Shown piece by piece: positions 10,741-22,317 of a DNA stretch of 64,000 nt. The position numbers and the translations under genes were made by a program. The notes under the pieces are model-generated. The model searched no databases. It saw only the letters and a program-made list of their open reading frames with translations, and was not told the origin of the DNA. This DNA comes from Scilla litardierei. Its lineage: Eukaryota > Streptophyta > Magnoliopsida > Asparagales > Asparagaceae. Location: positions 156,398,714 to 156,462,713 of the forward strand of contig CM061142.1 in assembly GCA_030789695.1 (NCBI GenBank). Reading direction: 5' to 3'. Numbering within the stretch: position 1 is the stretch's first letter; each line of letters begins with the position of its first letter.

Positions 10741-12428
10741 CCAAACGTTTTTCTTTCTTCTTTCATTTCTCCTAAGCCTCATTCTTCCCCAAATCATCAT
10801 CCAGCATTCCCTAGCTCTCCTCCTTCATCCCCCGAGCTCTCCCCCTCTTCATTAGGGCCGGCCAACTCCCCTAGGCCGCCGGAAAACCCCCAAAACCCAC
10901 AAAATCCCATTTTCTCCAGATTTCTCCATCCATTCCAGATCTGAGCCATAGTTTCTCGGATCGTTCTTCCGTTGCCATATTTGCTCGGCATCGTTCTTCC
11001 GCTCCAATATGGTAGTGAATCGATCCCTTAATATTCACATAACCCGTTTTGTGATTTTTGTTAAACCCTAATAAAACTAGGTTGGATGTTGTTCTAATAT
11101 TGTTTTGCCATGGCAGCGATCTCATCCCCGTAGCTAACATTTTGTGACGTGCCTCGTTGATCGTCATCCTTGGTGCTAGGCAAGTGAAACTTGCCACTTA
11201 GGGTTTTAGGCCATGTCCTAGGCCATCTGCTTGTTGTAGGCGTAAAAGAGACTAGGCGACGAAATGATACTCGCCTAGGCGCAATTTCAGGAGCTAGCTT
11301 GACAACGAAGCTAGATCCATCATTTATCATGTTGCATAAAACTACCATGTCATGTTTAATTTCAATTAACGGTTCGCGAATTAATTGTCATGTCATTGCA
11401 TTCTTTAAATGTTCCCGTGATTGCGTTGCACCGCTACACCTAATGAATTGATTGAGGCTAGGCACCTGCTTTTAGCGGGCACAACCCTACGCCAAATTGT
11501 GAACCTAAAAACAAGCTCTTGTGCGGGGCAACCCTGGCTCATTTACTGAGCATCGTGTGCAGGGACCCTAGCTTGTTTACGTGTGGGAGGGGTAAGGGTT
11601 AAGCGGCCAATCAGCTGGGAGTCTGCCCGATCAGCAACTTCAGTTGTAAGGCGTAAACTCTGGGTTCTGGGGTAGTGTTAAGCGGCCAATCAGTGTGAAT
11701 GTCCAACAGTTCAGCTGTAAGGCGTAAACATCTACAAACAACTTGAAACGTGACTAGTGAAAAGATTGAGATTGTTAGTAGCTTGGCTACTCTTGACATG
11801 CCATGATAATTGTTCTCTTGCACTTATTGTTTCACCATGTCTTACTTGTGCACTCTTACCATAACTGCCATGTCATGCATACTATAACTGCTAGGTTGTT
11901 AGTTTACCTTCCTTTTCAGTTTCCTTGCCCAAGTCTTTTAGACTTGCTGACATGTGCCCCTTTACTCTTTTGGGTGACACATGTTAGATCCTGAGCCTGA
12001 GTTCGTTGTTGAGGACGAGGTGTTTGCGGACGCCGAGCCCGAGCCTGTGTTTGACGAGGACTTCGTGGACACGGGCGATCAGTCGTAGAGACTGTTTATG
12101 TTGTTGTTTAGACTGTTTTGTTGTCGGTGCGTGGCACCAATACTCTGTTTATGTTTGTCTTTGTTGGCCTTGTTCTGGGCCTTTAGACTCTTTCTTTTAG
12201 CATGGTGGCTTTTCTGGATGTTGAACTTAAAATTTTAATATTTGGACAATTCTGAGACTTTGAGATTTCATTTCCATCTCTCTCTTGTATTATTATCTTT
12301 GTTCTGTTCGTGGTTACAGGGACCTGCACTTGTTTTATTGACGCTTATCAGGCGCGAAGCTTCACAGCTCCACGCTTGTGCGGACCTTCTCACGTCTCGC
12401 CTCCATTTTAGGGAAGCGGGGCGTGACA

Positions 12429-12433
12429 AACTC
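12429..12433. repeat. Target-site duplication of Tekay element, right (AACTC)
   Basis: Second copy of AACTC, immediately after 3' LTR end GCGTGACA at 12428. Confidence 0.93.
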
Positions 12434-13260
12434 CATGTGTATGAAGAATATTAAAGGGGTCCACCACGAAGGTGTTTAATATGTAGGCCGAGACAATACC
12501 TTGTTATGCCTAGGTATTACATTTCCAATGTATGATTAAAGCTATCAGATATCACAATGGTCTCTGCAGGAGATCATATTAGCTTTAAGTCGACTACATG
12601 TACGGGAATATCATAAATCCTATCAACGATCTTTCGAAAAAGATACACTGGCAGAATATTGCTTAAGATCAACTAATGATCTTTGTAGCCTTTATGTAGA
12701 AGACGTTTCTACGTCTCTCTTTCATCTCCGTGGGTAGAGTATACCCTTCTGGAAGTTTTATATAGATCTCTATATCTATATCTTACCGTATATATATGCA
12801 GTCACAACATCCATGTGCTGTATTTATTGGCTTTTTCAGAGAAGTTTAGGCTTGGTAGGAAAATGATCACATTTCCTTCATTTCACTTTCTTATGAAATC
12901 CAACTTATATTCTATAGATTTTACACATTCAGGTATATGGACTACTGGTCCCAAGACTTTGCTTTTCAAGAGTGAGTCCAGCTCTAATCTTATTGCCTCG
13001 TCCCACTTTGGCCAATCTATGTGTTTATGCTATAGAAAAGTGGGTTGACGTCATCGTCGTATTCAGCGACGTGAACGGCAATAGAGAAAGCAAAATCGTC
13101 ACCGACGACTGTGCTATTTCTATCCAGTACCTCTCCAGTACGTACGTAATATAATGATTTTTCTCCTGTTGTTTCCTCTAAAGGGGAAATTAGGAGGGGA
13201 GAAGTTGCTGGTCTGAGCTCAGCATCCTGTGGATGGACCACTTTAATATATACATGAGTC
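12434..13260 (-). pseudogene. pol: Copia A reverse transcriptase remnant
   Basis: Reading the complement, fragments of Copia RT and its N-terminal hinge are clear but frameshifted and full of stops: IDWPKWDEAIRLELDSLL near 13020-12960, MDVVTAYIYG near 12810-12780, and YCLGL near 12500. The similarity continues at 1-42 beyond the Tekay insertion. The catalytic motif region is too eroded to read. The upstream part (NSTVVGDDFAFSIA, 13150-13100) is the linker between integrase and RT. Not functional. Confidence 0.8.
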
Positions 13261-14480
13261 TTCCTCTTTCGAGGAACTTTATATTTTGAACCTGGCGGGC
13301 GTCCTCATTTCAAATGAAGTACAGCCAATTCTGCTGCCGGTGGATTGCATCCATCTTTGGGAATGTCAATCCTAGCTGGCGTGTTAGCAGCAGGGACGTG
13401 TGAACGAACAATCTTCTGGTTGTCCGTAAATTTATCCGGCAATTGATGTACTTTAGTCTGAATGTGAAGGATCTTCTGGATCTCATCTTCACACAGAAAA
13501 AGTATGCGGATCATAACGAGATTAGGACTTTTATGTCCCATGATATGGTCTCAGAAGCTTCAGGCTTCTTTAGACTGCGTGCCTATTTCAATGAGACTTT
13601 GCTCATCAAATTAACAGTTATCAAGACTTGGTGGTAAACCATAAGCAGGCGGCATTAGCAATAAGATATGGCCACAAGAGGGCTGTATCGTGATAAGCGA
13701 TGCGGAATGCAGTGTGTTGGTCCCTAAACATCAACAGGCAACTGGGATTAAAAATGGACGTGAAATCCATTGGAGTCTCTTTACCAGAGACTTTAATAAC
13801 CCATTTTGAGTATGAACATGCTACAGGATGTTCAATTTCAATGCCAGTTGCTTGGCAGGAGTCTTTGAATGATATGTGTAGTGAATTCACCCACATTATA
13901 AGCTTTTTGAGAAAGCTAGGTTGCGAGTGAATATGAAGGCACACATAAGACCATCTAGTAGATGCATCTATCAGTACAATGAGTACCGAAAATTGGCCAC
14001 TTGCGGGGTGAATAGGCCCGCAAAGGTCACCATGTATTTTCTCAATGAAGCCAGGAGACTGTAATTCCACTTTCAGGAGGGAAGGTCTCTCTATAAGTTT
14101 TCCCTTAAGACAAAGAGGGACAAGGAAAATCAATCTTTTGAAGAATCTTCAGGTTCTCCAATGGATTCATTTGATGATGCGTCCATCATCGCTGATCCAG
14201 GATGACCAAGTCCATTTTGCTAGAGTTAAAAACTCTGGTAATGAAAGGCACTTCTGGTGCTCAGTCAAGTTGGCTTTCTATAGGATGAATACCTGTAATG
14301 ATAGGGGCCCGACGGGGGTCCAATGAAATCGTAAGTAGATGGTCTTCTGGCCATCCTCTTGCCGAGTTACATATTGATATTCAACATTTATTATCCACAG
14401 TATTCAAGTTATGTTCATTTAAACGAAATATACTTGAAACTTGGAAAATTCCTATATGTTTAAGGGGAGAAGTTTGCATC
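13261..14480 (-). pseudogene. pol: Copia A GAG-pre-integrase and integrase remnant
   Basis: The complement of 13621-14133 keeps an open stretch with the integrase start: GFIEKIHGDLCGPIHP and VLIVLIDASTRWSYVCLH, the block around the first catalytic Asp. Further right (about 14160-14340) are frameshifted pieces resembling the GAG-pre-integrase domain. Below 13621 the core decays. No protease motif is recognisable between here and gag, so that part is deleted or too eroded. Confidence 0.75.
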
Positions 14481-14685
14481 TTATAGTCTCATTGTATGTG
14501 AGAGCAATATTAATGCTACACTAGTGCAACGAGGCACTGTCCACAATATTACATACTTCATCTATTAGCAAAACGAAATTTTATTTAAGTAAATGTATAA
14601 TGACATTCAAAATAAAAGTTCGTACAAAAGCAAACTAAAAATGAAGCTATATGTAATTTTAAATGCATAGACATAAAGATAGGGC
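14481..14685 (-). other. Copia A gag-pol spacer, no readable gene
   Basis: AT-rich stretch between the gag stop codon and readable pol; protease expected here but not seen. Confidence 0.5.
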
Positions 14686-15693
14686 TCAATCAAGCAGGTC
14701 TTCATTCTCGAAGTCTTTTGCAGTGAAATTCGTTGGCGGCTGAAAAGCCGCCAAGTTTGTTTCAGGCAGAGACTTCTGGCTCGCCCGATACAGTTCCTGG
14801 AGGTGGCGAAGAGTGTGGCAGTTTCTGGACCAATGTCCAGTTATGCCACATCTATGACATTTATCCTCCCAGTTCTTCTGAGGAATTGACACTTGGTCAA
14901 TGTTCTTATGCTTCCATGTGAAGTTTCTCATTTCTCTGTTGTTGTTGTTGGTCTGGGTTCCTTCTCCTCGTGATGGCTTCATTACAGCCTTCCCTTTGTT
15001 CTTTCTAGCCTTCTTGTTTTTCCACTTCTGGGGAGAAACACGGTGGGCCTCAGGGATAGTGGCAGTACCAGCTGGACGCAAATTATGAGTGGCAAGTAGT
15101 AAATCTCTATTCTGCTCTGCCCTAAGGAGGCAAGAGATCAAATCAGAGAACTTCGTGAAGTTGCGTTCACGATACTGCTGCATGAGGATTGCATCTTTCT
15201 CGTGAAACGAGGTAAATGTCTTTTCCAACATGCGTTGCTCAGTCACTTCTTCACCACACAACTTCAGGCGTGATGTGATATTATGAAGTGCAGAGTTATA
15301 CTCAGCAACGGACTTATAGTCCTGAAGTCTGAGGTTTTCCCACTCATAACTGGCACGTGGTAATTTTACATCAATTTGATGTTTATACCGTGCCTCCAGA
15401 GCTGTCCACAATTCAATTGGGTCCTCTACCGTAAGGTATTCGGCCTTTAAGGTCCGATCTATACGTCTCGTAATATAGATAATGGCTTTCGCCTTATCCA
15501 CATCGGAGACAGTGGTAGAAGTGCTGCTAGATGTAGCAGAAGCATCGGCCGCTGCTGGGGCCGATGAAGGAGCCAAAATTGAGCCAAGGAGGGCCATCGA
15601 ACGCAAGTGGAACTTCAGGTCCACTCGCCAACTCAGGTAATTTTTTCCTACAGCATCAAGAACTTCGAAATCGACGCTTGACAATTTTGCCAT
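14686..15693 (-). CDS. gag: Copia A gag, intact open frame
   Basis: 335-residue gag polyprotein, the only undamaged gene of element A. The N-terminal part (NYLSWRVDLKFHLRSM, then RTLKAEYLTVEDPIELWTAL and YKSVAEYNSALHNITSRL) is the UBN2-type Copia capsid domain, about residues 15-190. A basic linker (WKNKKARKNKGKAVMK) precedes one zinc knuckle, CHRCGITGHWSRNC, at about residue 280. It ends with its own stop rather than running into pol, as in Copia lineages with separate gag and pol frames. The start is the first Met (MAKLSSVDFEVLD). Given a dead pol, it can act only by supplying gag in trans, if expressed at all. Confidence 0.88.
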   Translation of the reverse strand: MAKLSSVDFEVLDAVGKNYLSWRVDLKFHLRSMALLGSILAPSSAPAAADASATSSSTSTTVSDVDKAKAIIYITRRIDRTLKAEYLTVEDPIELWTALEARYKHQIDVKLPRASYEWENLRLQDYKSVAEYNSALHNITSRLKLCGEEVTEQRMLEKTFTSFHEKDAILMQQYRERNFTKFSDLISCLLRAEQNRDLLLATHNLRPAGTATIPEAHRVSPQKWKNKKARKNKGKAVMKPSRGEGTQTNNNNREMRNFTWKHKNIDQVSIPQKNWEDKCHRCGITGHWSRNCHTLRHLQELYRASQKSLPETNLAAFQPPTNFTAKDFENEDLLD

Positions 15694-17706
15694 TTATCTA
15701 TGCAATTTAAAATAAGCATGAATTAATTAAAATGTAAATTCATGCATAAAGAATAAAATAAGTAAAATGTGGGGATCGGCCAGATACCCAAAAACGTACA
15801 AAGTCCAAAGTCTGATTTACAGTTCATAAAGAAAAGAAAAAATACAAGTTGGAAACCCAGAATGGGTCCCTATCAATTGCAATTTTCACCTCCGTCTTCA
15901 TAAGTTGGTACACCGGTCTTTGGCATTAATACATTTAATCCTCACTTACAAATTCTCTCAAAAGAAAATAAAAGTGCAAATAATATTAAAGGTATCTAAC
16001 TGGCCGATCCCAAAAACACATTTTAACTTATACAAACATCCACGCAGTTTTTAATATTTTACAGGCACAAAGAAACAACCACGCATATAACTCAGGCATA
16101 TATAATATGGAAAAAGAGACTATAAAATATAATAATCTCTCGGACCACGGAGAGACGTCATACACCGTTAGGTTAGATGACTAACGGCAGAGCGGTCGCA
16201 GGATCCTTAAGATAATTATATTTTGAAAAATCCTAATAATCCATAAATAATTAACAATGCAAGAGCATAATTTTAGCAATTTGACAAACTGGGCGTCATG
16301 CCCAAAATAAGAAATTAAAATAAAATTAATATTTTGATTGGGGCTGCAGGCCCATAAGTAAAATATTAATCATTTTAATAAGCAGTTTTATTAACTTGGC
16401 TTCTGGTCGAAAAAGGAGAAAAATAGCTAAATTAATCTTTTATTGACATTTGGGCTGCAGGCCCATTTGCAAAAATTTAATTAACATATTAATTTTGCAA
16501 TTTGATTAACTGGGCTTCAGGCCCAATTTAGAAGTCAAAATTAATAATTAATCTGAATGAGGTTGCTGGCCCATAAAACTTATATGCATTGTTATAAAAT
16601 GGGTTTCAGACCCAAATTGGAACACAAAATTAATTATTATTCTAATATGGGATGTAAGTCCATAAGCAAAATGAAAATCATTTTAATTAGACAATTTAAA
16701 TTATCTGGGCTTCTGGCCCAAATAACCAGACAAAACGAGTTAATTTTATGTATTAGGCTTCAGGCCTAATAATCAGCCATCAAATTTATGAAATATATTT
16801 GAACATAAGCCCTTAAATCAATTTAAAAGTTAATAGTAAGGGAATATGAACAATCCCAATATCCAAAAAATTTTAGGGGATATGAACAGTCCCAAAACTA
16901 AAAATTTTACGGATCTCGTTCTCCCCATACTCATGCGGCAGCACACAAAAGACCACCCTCGTCTTGGTGCGCGGACTGCAGAACCATCTCTCTGCCCGGG
17001 GGGCGCAGAGTCCCCACCCATCGGGATATATCATGGCATAAGGAATATGTTCTCATTGCTCGGGATAAATTCCGTCAAGACAACTAACTGGAATAGTAGT
17101 TTATGCGTTCACCCTTTTGATGACGAATTACTTTGATATTAATAAGGAATATGAGATTCCGTCAAAGCAAGACGAGACAACATGCACTAAGCATAACGAA
17201 ATAAAATGAAGCATGCAACATCAAATAATTCCGTTTAACATCAGAGTGATTACGGACATGCCTTTTTACTTTGTTCTAAGTTGAGCATCAAAGCTTACCA
17301 AACACCACACACAAGAATCCAGAGGTAATGACAAACGGAAATAAAAAAACGATTGATTTGAACCATGATCTTTGCTTATAATTTGTCACTCTCTCACATA
17401 GAGTGCATGATTGTTGGCTGACGCAAATATCAAACCAAAAGGGATAGAACGCCAGAGCCACACAAAGCAAAGTAATTCGTCTTTGCTTAAATATTGTGTA
17501 GGTATCTACGTGGTCAAAAAGAAATTACCTCTAGATCAAAGATCTAGGGAAGATCGTGATAATAAAAATCCGTAGATATTTCCGCTCCCAATACGCTCCA
17601 ACGAAAAATCCCCGCAAAGCTTCGCCGCAACAAAAGATTCCTTCGAGCGTATGGATTGAATTTTTAAGGGGAGACGGGATGAAAAGCTCAAAGAATTTAG
17701 AGCAAA
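15694..17706 (-). other. Copia A 5' leader, about 2 kb, no gene
   Basis: Long AT-rich untranslated region between gag and the primer-like site. It holds the hairpin array at 16290-16769, and otherwise nothing recognisable. The open frames are short and unconvincing. Confidence 0.7.
16290..16769. repeat. Array of about ten TGGGCTTCAGGCCCA-type hairpins
   Basis: Short inverted repeats every 40-60 bp: full forms at 16290, 16338, 16451, 16511, 16600, 16648, 16706 and 16753, and degenerate ones near 16396 and 16561. Arms vary together: TGGGT...ACCCA at 16600 and TTAGGC...GCCTAA at 16753 keep pairing while changing sequence. The intervening DNA is AT-rich and dissimilar. Confidence 0.85.
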
Positions 17707-17719
17707 CGTGCTGATAACG
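17707..17719 (-). promoter_or_regulatory. Primer-binding-like site of Copia A
   Basis: Complement reads CGTTATCAGCACG directly after the 5' LTR. This sequence recurs at the same place in plant Copia elements; I do not assign the tRNA. Confidence 0.6.
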
Positions 17720-18050
17720 TGTTGAGAAATGTTAAAAGAAGAGTAAACAATCTCGAATTAGGAGTAGCAATGGCATAAGCCATGGCTCTCTATATATTCA
17801 TTGAAATAGGATTTTAGGAGTCCAAGGGACTCCCCACTAACTTAGTGGGGAGTAATGGTGAGATGATGAGGGGAGAGAGGCCAAAGGCCTCCCTCAACTC
17901 ACAACACAGAGAAAATATGAAAATAATCATGATGTTATGAGTGGGCTTTTGTAGGCCGGAGCCCATTTAGGATTATGGTATTTACCCATTATGTAACCTT
18001 TTTACTAAAAATATAGGGCTACGGGTTCAGTAACCGTCACCTTCATAACA
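17720..18050 (-). repeat. Copia A 5' LTR
   Basis: 331 bp; on the plus strand TGTTGAGAAATG... to ...CTTCATAACA. In its own (minus) direction it holds a TATA-like GAATATATAGAG at 17787-17799. The partner LTR is outside the window. Its right edge is directly followed by another primer-like site in the opposite direction. Confidence 0.75.
17787..17799 (-). promoter_or_regulatory. TATA-like box of Copia A LTR
   Basis: Plus strand CTCTATATATTCA; the complement is a standard TATA context for minus-strand transcription. Confidence 0.5.
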
Positions 18051-18400
18051 CGTTATCAGTACGAGAGCTCTGAAATTTTCTCAAAATCCGATCTTGCGAG
18101 GGCGACAAGGAAGTGGTAGATCCACCATGCGCGGTCGTCATTTTCCACGTGTAGGCTTCGTCAAACGTCACTAGATCTGGAGGACGGATCTAGAGGTAAT
18201 CATACATAAAATCCGATCTAAACCGATTTCTTTTATAGAATATGTTTAGATCTGTTTATTTTTAAGACCAAAATTCAATGTTTAAACAGTAAAAATCAAA
18301 ATTTTATAATAAAAAATACTGATTTCAATAATAAAAATCAAATTTTTACTTAAAAAATTAGCTTTTTATTTAAAAAGAGGTATTTTTATTGGATATGTGC
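18051..18400 (+). other. Plus-oriented Copia leader fragment abutting the A LTR
   Basis: Begins CGTTATCAGTACGAGAGCTC, the plus-strand equivalent of the A primer-like site, and continues with a leader resembling the complement of 17500-17719, including a shared TCTAGAGGTAAT. It is thus the start of a related element pointing the other way, without its own LTR. Confidence 0.55.
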
Positions 18401-18637
18401 TCTTCTTTTCCCCATCCACGCCATCTAAACCATCGCCGCCGCCGCCGCCACTCTAAACGAGAGGGGGGGGGGGGCGAACCCCCCCTCCCGCTTTTACCTT
18501 GCGGCCGTCAATGAGAGACCGGGGGCCTACCACCCCAGGCAGAGATCGGGGGGGGGGGGGGGGGGCCTGTCGTAGCCTTGTATTTATAGTAAAATACATG
18601 GGCCTTATATGGGTCTACCAAAAGTTCATTCATAACA
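18401..18637 (-). repeat. Probable 3' LTR fragment of Copia B
   Basis: The complement starts TGTTATGAATGAAC next to a polypurine stretch, like the A LTR start TGTTATGAAGG. A TATA-like CTATAAATA lies near 18580. It contains runs of 11 and 18 G. Its left boundary is unclear. Confidence 0.5.
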
Positions 18638-18649
18638 CTTCCCCTTATC
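18638..18649 (-). promoter_or_regulatory. Polypurine tract of Copia B
   Basis: Plus strand CTTCCCCTTATC; complement GATAAGGGGAAG abuts the LTR start. Confidence 0.55.
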
Positions 18650-18718
18650 CATCCATCATTGTAAGTTCCACATATGAATACTGCAGGATTCACAGTGCTT
18701 ATTAATATCATGTGGATT

Positions 18719-18990
18719 TGGATACTTCTGGATCCTAAGTTAGGAGGTTTGCCTTGTCAAAACCTTTGGGTATGGAAAAAAACAATGGGAAAAACCGATA
18801 CCTAAGGAAAAAGAGTACAAATCTCCTTAACTTCCCCTAATCTGTAGATATTACTAATGGTGGATACTTCTAGATCCAGAGTTAATGTGGTTACCTCGTT
18901 AAAACTTTTGGATATGGAAAACCAGTGGGAAAAACTAATAGCCAAGAAAATAGAGTACACCTCTTCATTGACTCCCCCTATTCTGTGCAA
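18719..18990. repeat. Imperfect tandem duplication in Copia B 3' region
   Basis: Two diverged copies of about 130 bp, each starting GGATACTTCT and containing CTCGTTAAAAC-like and GGGAAAAAC stretches, ending in a pyrimidine block (CTTCCCCT or CTCCCCCT) on the plus strand. Confidence 0.7.
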
Positions 18991-21900
18991 GCTTCAGATA
19001 TGCAGGTCTCCTAGTCATCAATCCAGTTTACAACATTCCGAGAATAAATAGAAAATACAAGTATTGCTCATCAATGGCTGCTGCTAAATCCATAGGAGCT
19101 TTGAAGAGGTGTGTTCTGTCTCAGCGCCTTTGATGTACCCTCCTCTAGGTTGATCTACGAACGTGGCATGGTCTGCGAACTTGGTAGATAGCTCCATTTC
19201 TCTACTCTTTGACCCAGTCGTCACTGGTGTGTGAGGTAATTCAGGACATAACTACACACTCTTGATTTTCTTCTTGTTTGGTGAGCTTCTCGGAATGGTA
19301 TGATAATGTTGCCTTAATTGCATGCTTTGCAGATCTCCAGGATGTGGCCATTCCTTTGTGGTAGTCATCACAATGATATATTACCTGCATATGCAAATAC
19401 ATTTAACATGGAGCAAGATCCTTTATAATATTGACCTTTAGAGGTAGCACAGAATATGCGTAGTTTCGGTCTAGTGGCACGCTACAGGCACTGCAATGTA
19501 TCTGGTTAACAGATTTGTTGCTAACGCTGTATCGGGACGCGTGCAGTTTTGCTAGATAAAGAAGTTATTCGGTAAGGTACTTCAGGACCTAGTACTTACT
19601 CCCCCTCTTCCAGCGAACGGAAGGGGTCCTTATGTAAATCCATATAACCTATAAGTGTATTTAGTGGATAACAATGGTCCATGTTTATTCATCAACTTTA
19701 GGTGTATGAAGTTTAATGTCAAATGATTTTCATTTTCTGGATGAATTTTCATCTGCTGTATGATGTTTTCTGCTTCGGGATGATAAGTCTGTTAGCCACG
19801 ACATGTCTTTATTTTTTCATAGGTCTTGCATATCGTATTAGGCTTAAACAGATATTTTGGATTTCTCTTCAGGAGATCCAATGAGATTCGTTTTTTTCTC
19901 AAAACATTTTCTTTATTTATTGTATTTTATTATTTCTCATAGAATAGACATTCCAAAGCATATTCGGGCAATGAAATTAGGAATAAATCCTTATGGGTAT
20001 GCCGTCACAACATCCAAAGCAGTATATCCACAATTTCTTTTGCCAATTATGGGTGTTTCGCAACTATAAACAGGGAGTTTAATGCATCATTTATGTTTCA
20101 TAAGTGAGTCAAGCTCGTCTTACTTTATTACTTCCTGGTTTCAGTGAAAAAACCCTCTAAGCTATAGGTTATACCTTATAGCATATGAATTTATTTATGT
20201 TTTATATAATATTTACTATTTCCACATGTTTGATACCTTTTGATATCAGGACTTCAGGTCCAAATACTTCATGTTTCACAAGTGAGCCCAACTCAACTTA
20301 TTTTTGACTCGTTCCACATTTTTGGCCAATCATGTTTACTTTTTAGCAACGGAGTGTGGATCGATTACTATCATTTAAATGGAAAAAATGAATCATGCAA
20401 TAATTGTCGACAATTGTGTTTTTTTATCCAAACATCCCCCCATGTACGTATATTATTCATGTATTATTCATTTTATTCCAGAATTTCCACTTCTGGAGGT
20501 CTGGAAAAGGAGAGGATATGGAGATGAGATCACTTTCCTGTGGTAGTATTGTTTTAAGGTCTCCAGGGGTTTTCCTCTATTTGGAACCTCGTGGTCTGTT
20601 CTTTCTTCATTGAGGACATCCACTTCTGCTGCTAGTAGATTACATCCATCATTTTTGGTATGTCAATTCTAGCTGGATTTTTAATAGCATGGATGTGTGA
20701 TTTTTGACAATATTCAGATTGTCAACTACTGTGTCCGATGAATTTTTAACAGTTTCATGATAGTGGAGAATCTTCACGATCTCATCATAATTCATAATTC
20801 TCGGAGCATAGGTTTTGATATTCTAATATGGTCAACTGAGATTTAATCTCAGTAATGATTGTGACATCCAAGTTGAACATAGTACTGGGAATTTAAAGAT
20901 TTCTGAATGTGAAGGATCTTCAGGATCTCATCGTCATTATCGAATCTTTAAATGAGTGCCCATCAATGCACAATATTATGTGATGTGCTTTTAAATGCTT
21001 CCACTGTTTGAGTGCATTTGATGGTTTATATTGGTGATATGGGGATGTGGACCTATCAAGGCACAATCTATAAGATGTACTCTAAACGCCTCCTCCGTTT
21101 GGAGTTTTTGGGAACTATTTATCTGGGGTGATCAGGCCCTGATAAATAGGTTTTAAGGTGGCATTTTGATGGATTGTAATGTAATTGCATGTCCACATGC
21201 AATCACTAACAACTGGATTTTTAACGAATGAGTATTTCGTTTGAATTAATTTAATGATTTACTTATATAGCTCATTTTTGGGTGTGAACACAATCTTCAG
21301 GATGTTCAACTTTATACCAGTTTGCAAATTATTGTTGATTTCCCAGTATTTTCCAATTTACCCACCATTTAATAATGTGTACTCTTTGCTTTGAAAGTGA
21401 TGGACTGTGGTTGGATAATATGATTGCTTATGACCATTTTTAGAGTATATATGGATGAGTACTATAAGGTATTTCATCGGCCCTCTGTAGGGAGTGGATA
21501 AGTCCACTTTTATCCCTCAACTACTCTCAAGAGACCTAAAGGTCTTTTTATGATAGATTTTGTAAACAATTATATTTGAGGAATATTAAGAGTCAATGTC
21601 CACGTGTAGTGGAGATAATCTTGTAATCATTTTTCCCTTTAAATGGGACAATGAAAGCTCACCTTTCGAAGGAATCGTCGTGTTCTTCAGGTTATGATTA
21701 TAGGTTTGAGATGTGATGTATTGCATCATCACCGATCTGGGGTGGCATCTTATGTCGTATCAAAGTTAAAACTTAGACGATTTTGTGCACTTCAGGTGTT
21801 CCATTTGCTTCCTCTTTACGATTTTTTTAGGACATTTGAAAGTCCATTTGAATGCTCAGGTATGGTCTTCAGGTTATTTCTTGAATCATTCGGTATGGAT

Positions 21901-22317
21901 TTTGTTTTGACAAATATCCATCGAAACTTGGTAATTTTCTTTTTCAAAGAGTACTGGGCATCCTCATGTAGAGTATTCAAGTTTGTAATTCCCGAATCTC
22001 AAGTAAGATGTCCCAAAATAGTTTTCTGCTGAACTATTGTAAGCGTAAAATGATACTTATAGCATATGTCTTGTGGTGTCAATGTGGATAATTGTGTTAT
22101 CCACAATTAATAAGACGCACATTATATTACGGATGCTAAAAACTAAGCATAAATTTTGTAGTAATGCAATGCCTTATTAATCATAAGACGCAACAATATT
22201 ATTCATTCATGACATTTTCTAAAAGGAATACATGCCAGCAAAATCAGTTATAATGTAAAGAGAAATTGTGTCTATTACATTTATTTTGCTAAATTGAATA
22301 AAAGAAGGCATCAATCT
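18991..22317 (-). pseudogene. pol: Copia B pol remnants
   Basis: No long open frame remains, but the complement aligns by eye with element A pol: 20590-20720 parallels 13310-13440 in A (blocks such as ATTACATCCATC and GTCAATTCTAGCTGG on the plus strand match ATTGCATCCATC and GTCAATCCTAGCTGG). Frameshifts and stops throughout. Domain limits cannot be set. Confidence 0.65.

Larger units (their letters stand above)
43..12428 (+). mobile_element. Tekay/Del-type Ty3/gypsy chromovirus, plus strand
   Basis: Full-length but damaged element: 5' LTR 43-2476, gag, protease, RT, RNase H, integrase, chromodomain, polypurine tract, 3' LTR 9999-12428. LTRs begin TG and end CA and are nearly identical. The 5-bp duplication AACTC flanks it (38-42 and 12429-12433). 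The gag with two zinc knuckles, the integrase-before-chromodomain order and the hairpin followed by a GGGGAGGA tract before the 3' LTR are typical of Tekay/Del. It is interrupted by a solo LTR (6927-9625). I did not find a convincing tRNA primer site right after 2476. Confidence 0.93.
9999..12428 (+). repeat. Tekay 3' LTR
   Basis: 2430-bp copy of 43-2476 with scattered single-base differences, pointing to a fairly recent insertion. Confidence 0.93.
1..18050 (-). mobile_element. Copia element A, minus strand, interrupted, 3' end outside window
   Basis: Decayed Ty1/Copia element read right to left: 5' LTR 17720-18050, primer-like site, long leader, intact gag (14686-15693), then degraded GAG-pre-integrase, integrase and reverse transcriptase remnants down to 12434. 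The reading continues at 1-42 on the far side of the Tekay insertion (43-12428) and leaves the window. The 5-bp AACTC duplication at both edges of the insertion proves that 1-42 and 12434 onward were once adjacent. RNase H and the 3' LTR are outside the window. The order protease/integrase before RT identifies Copia. Confidence 0.85.
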
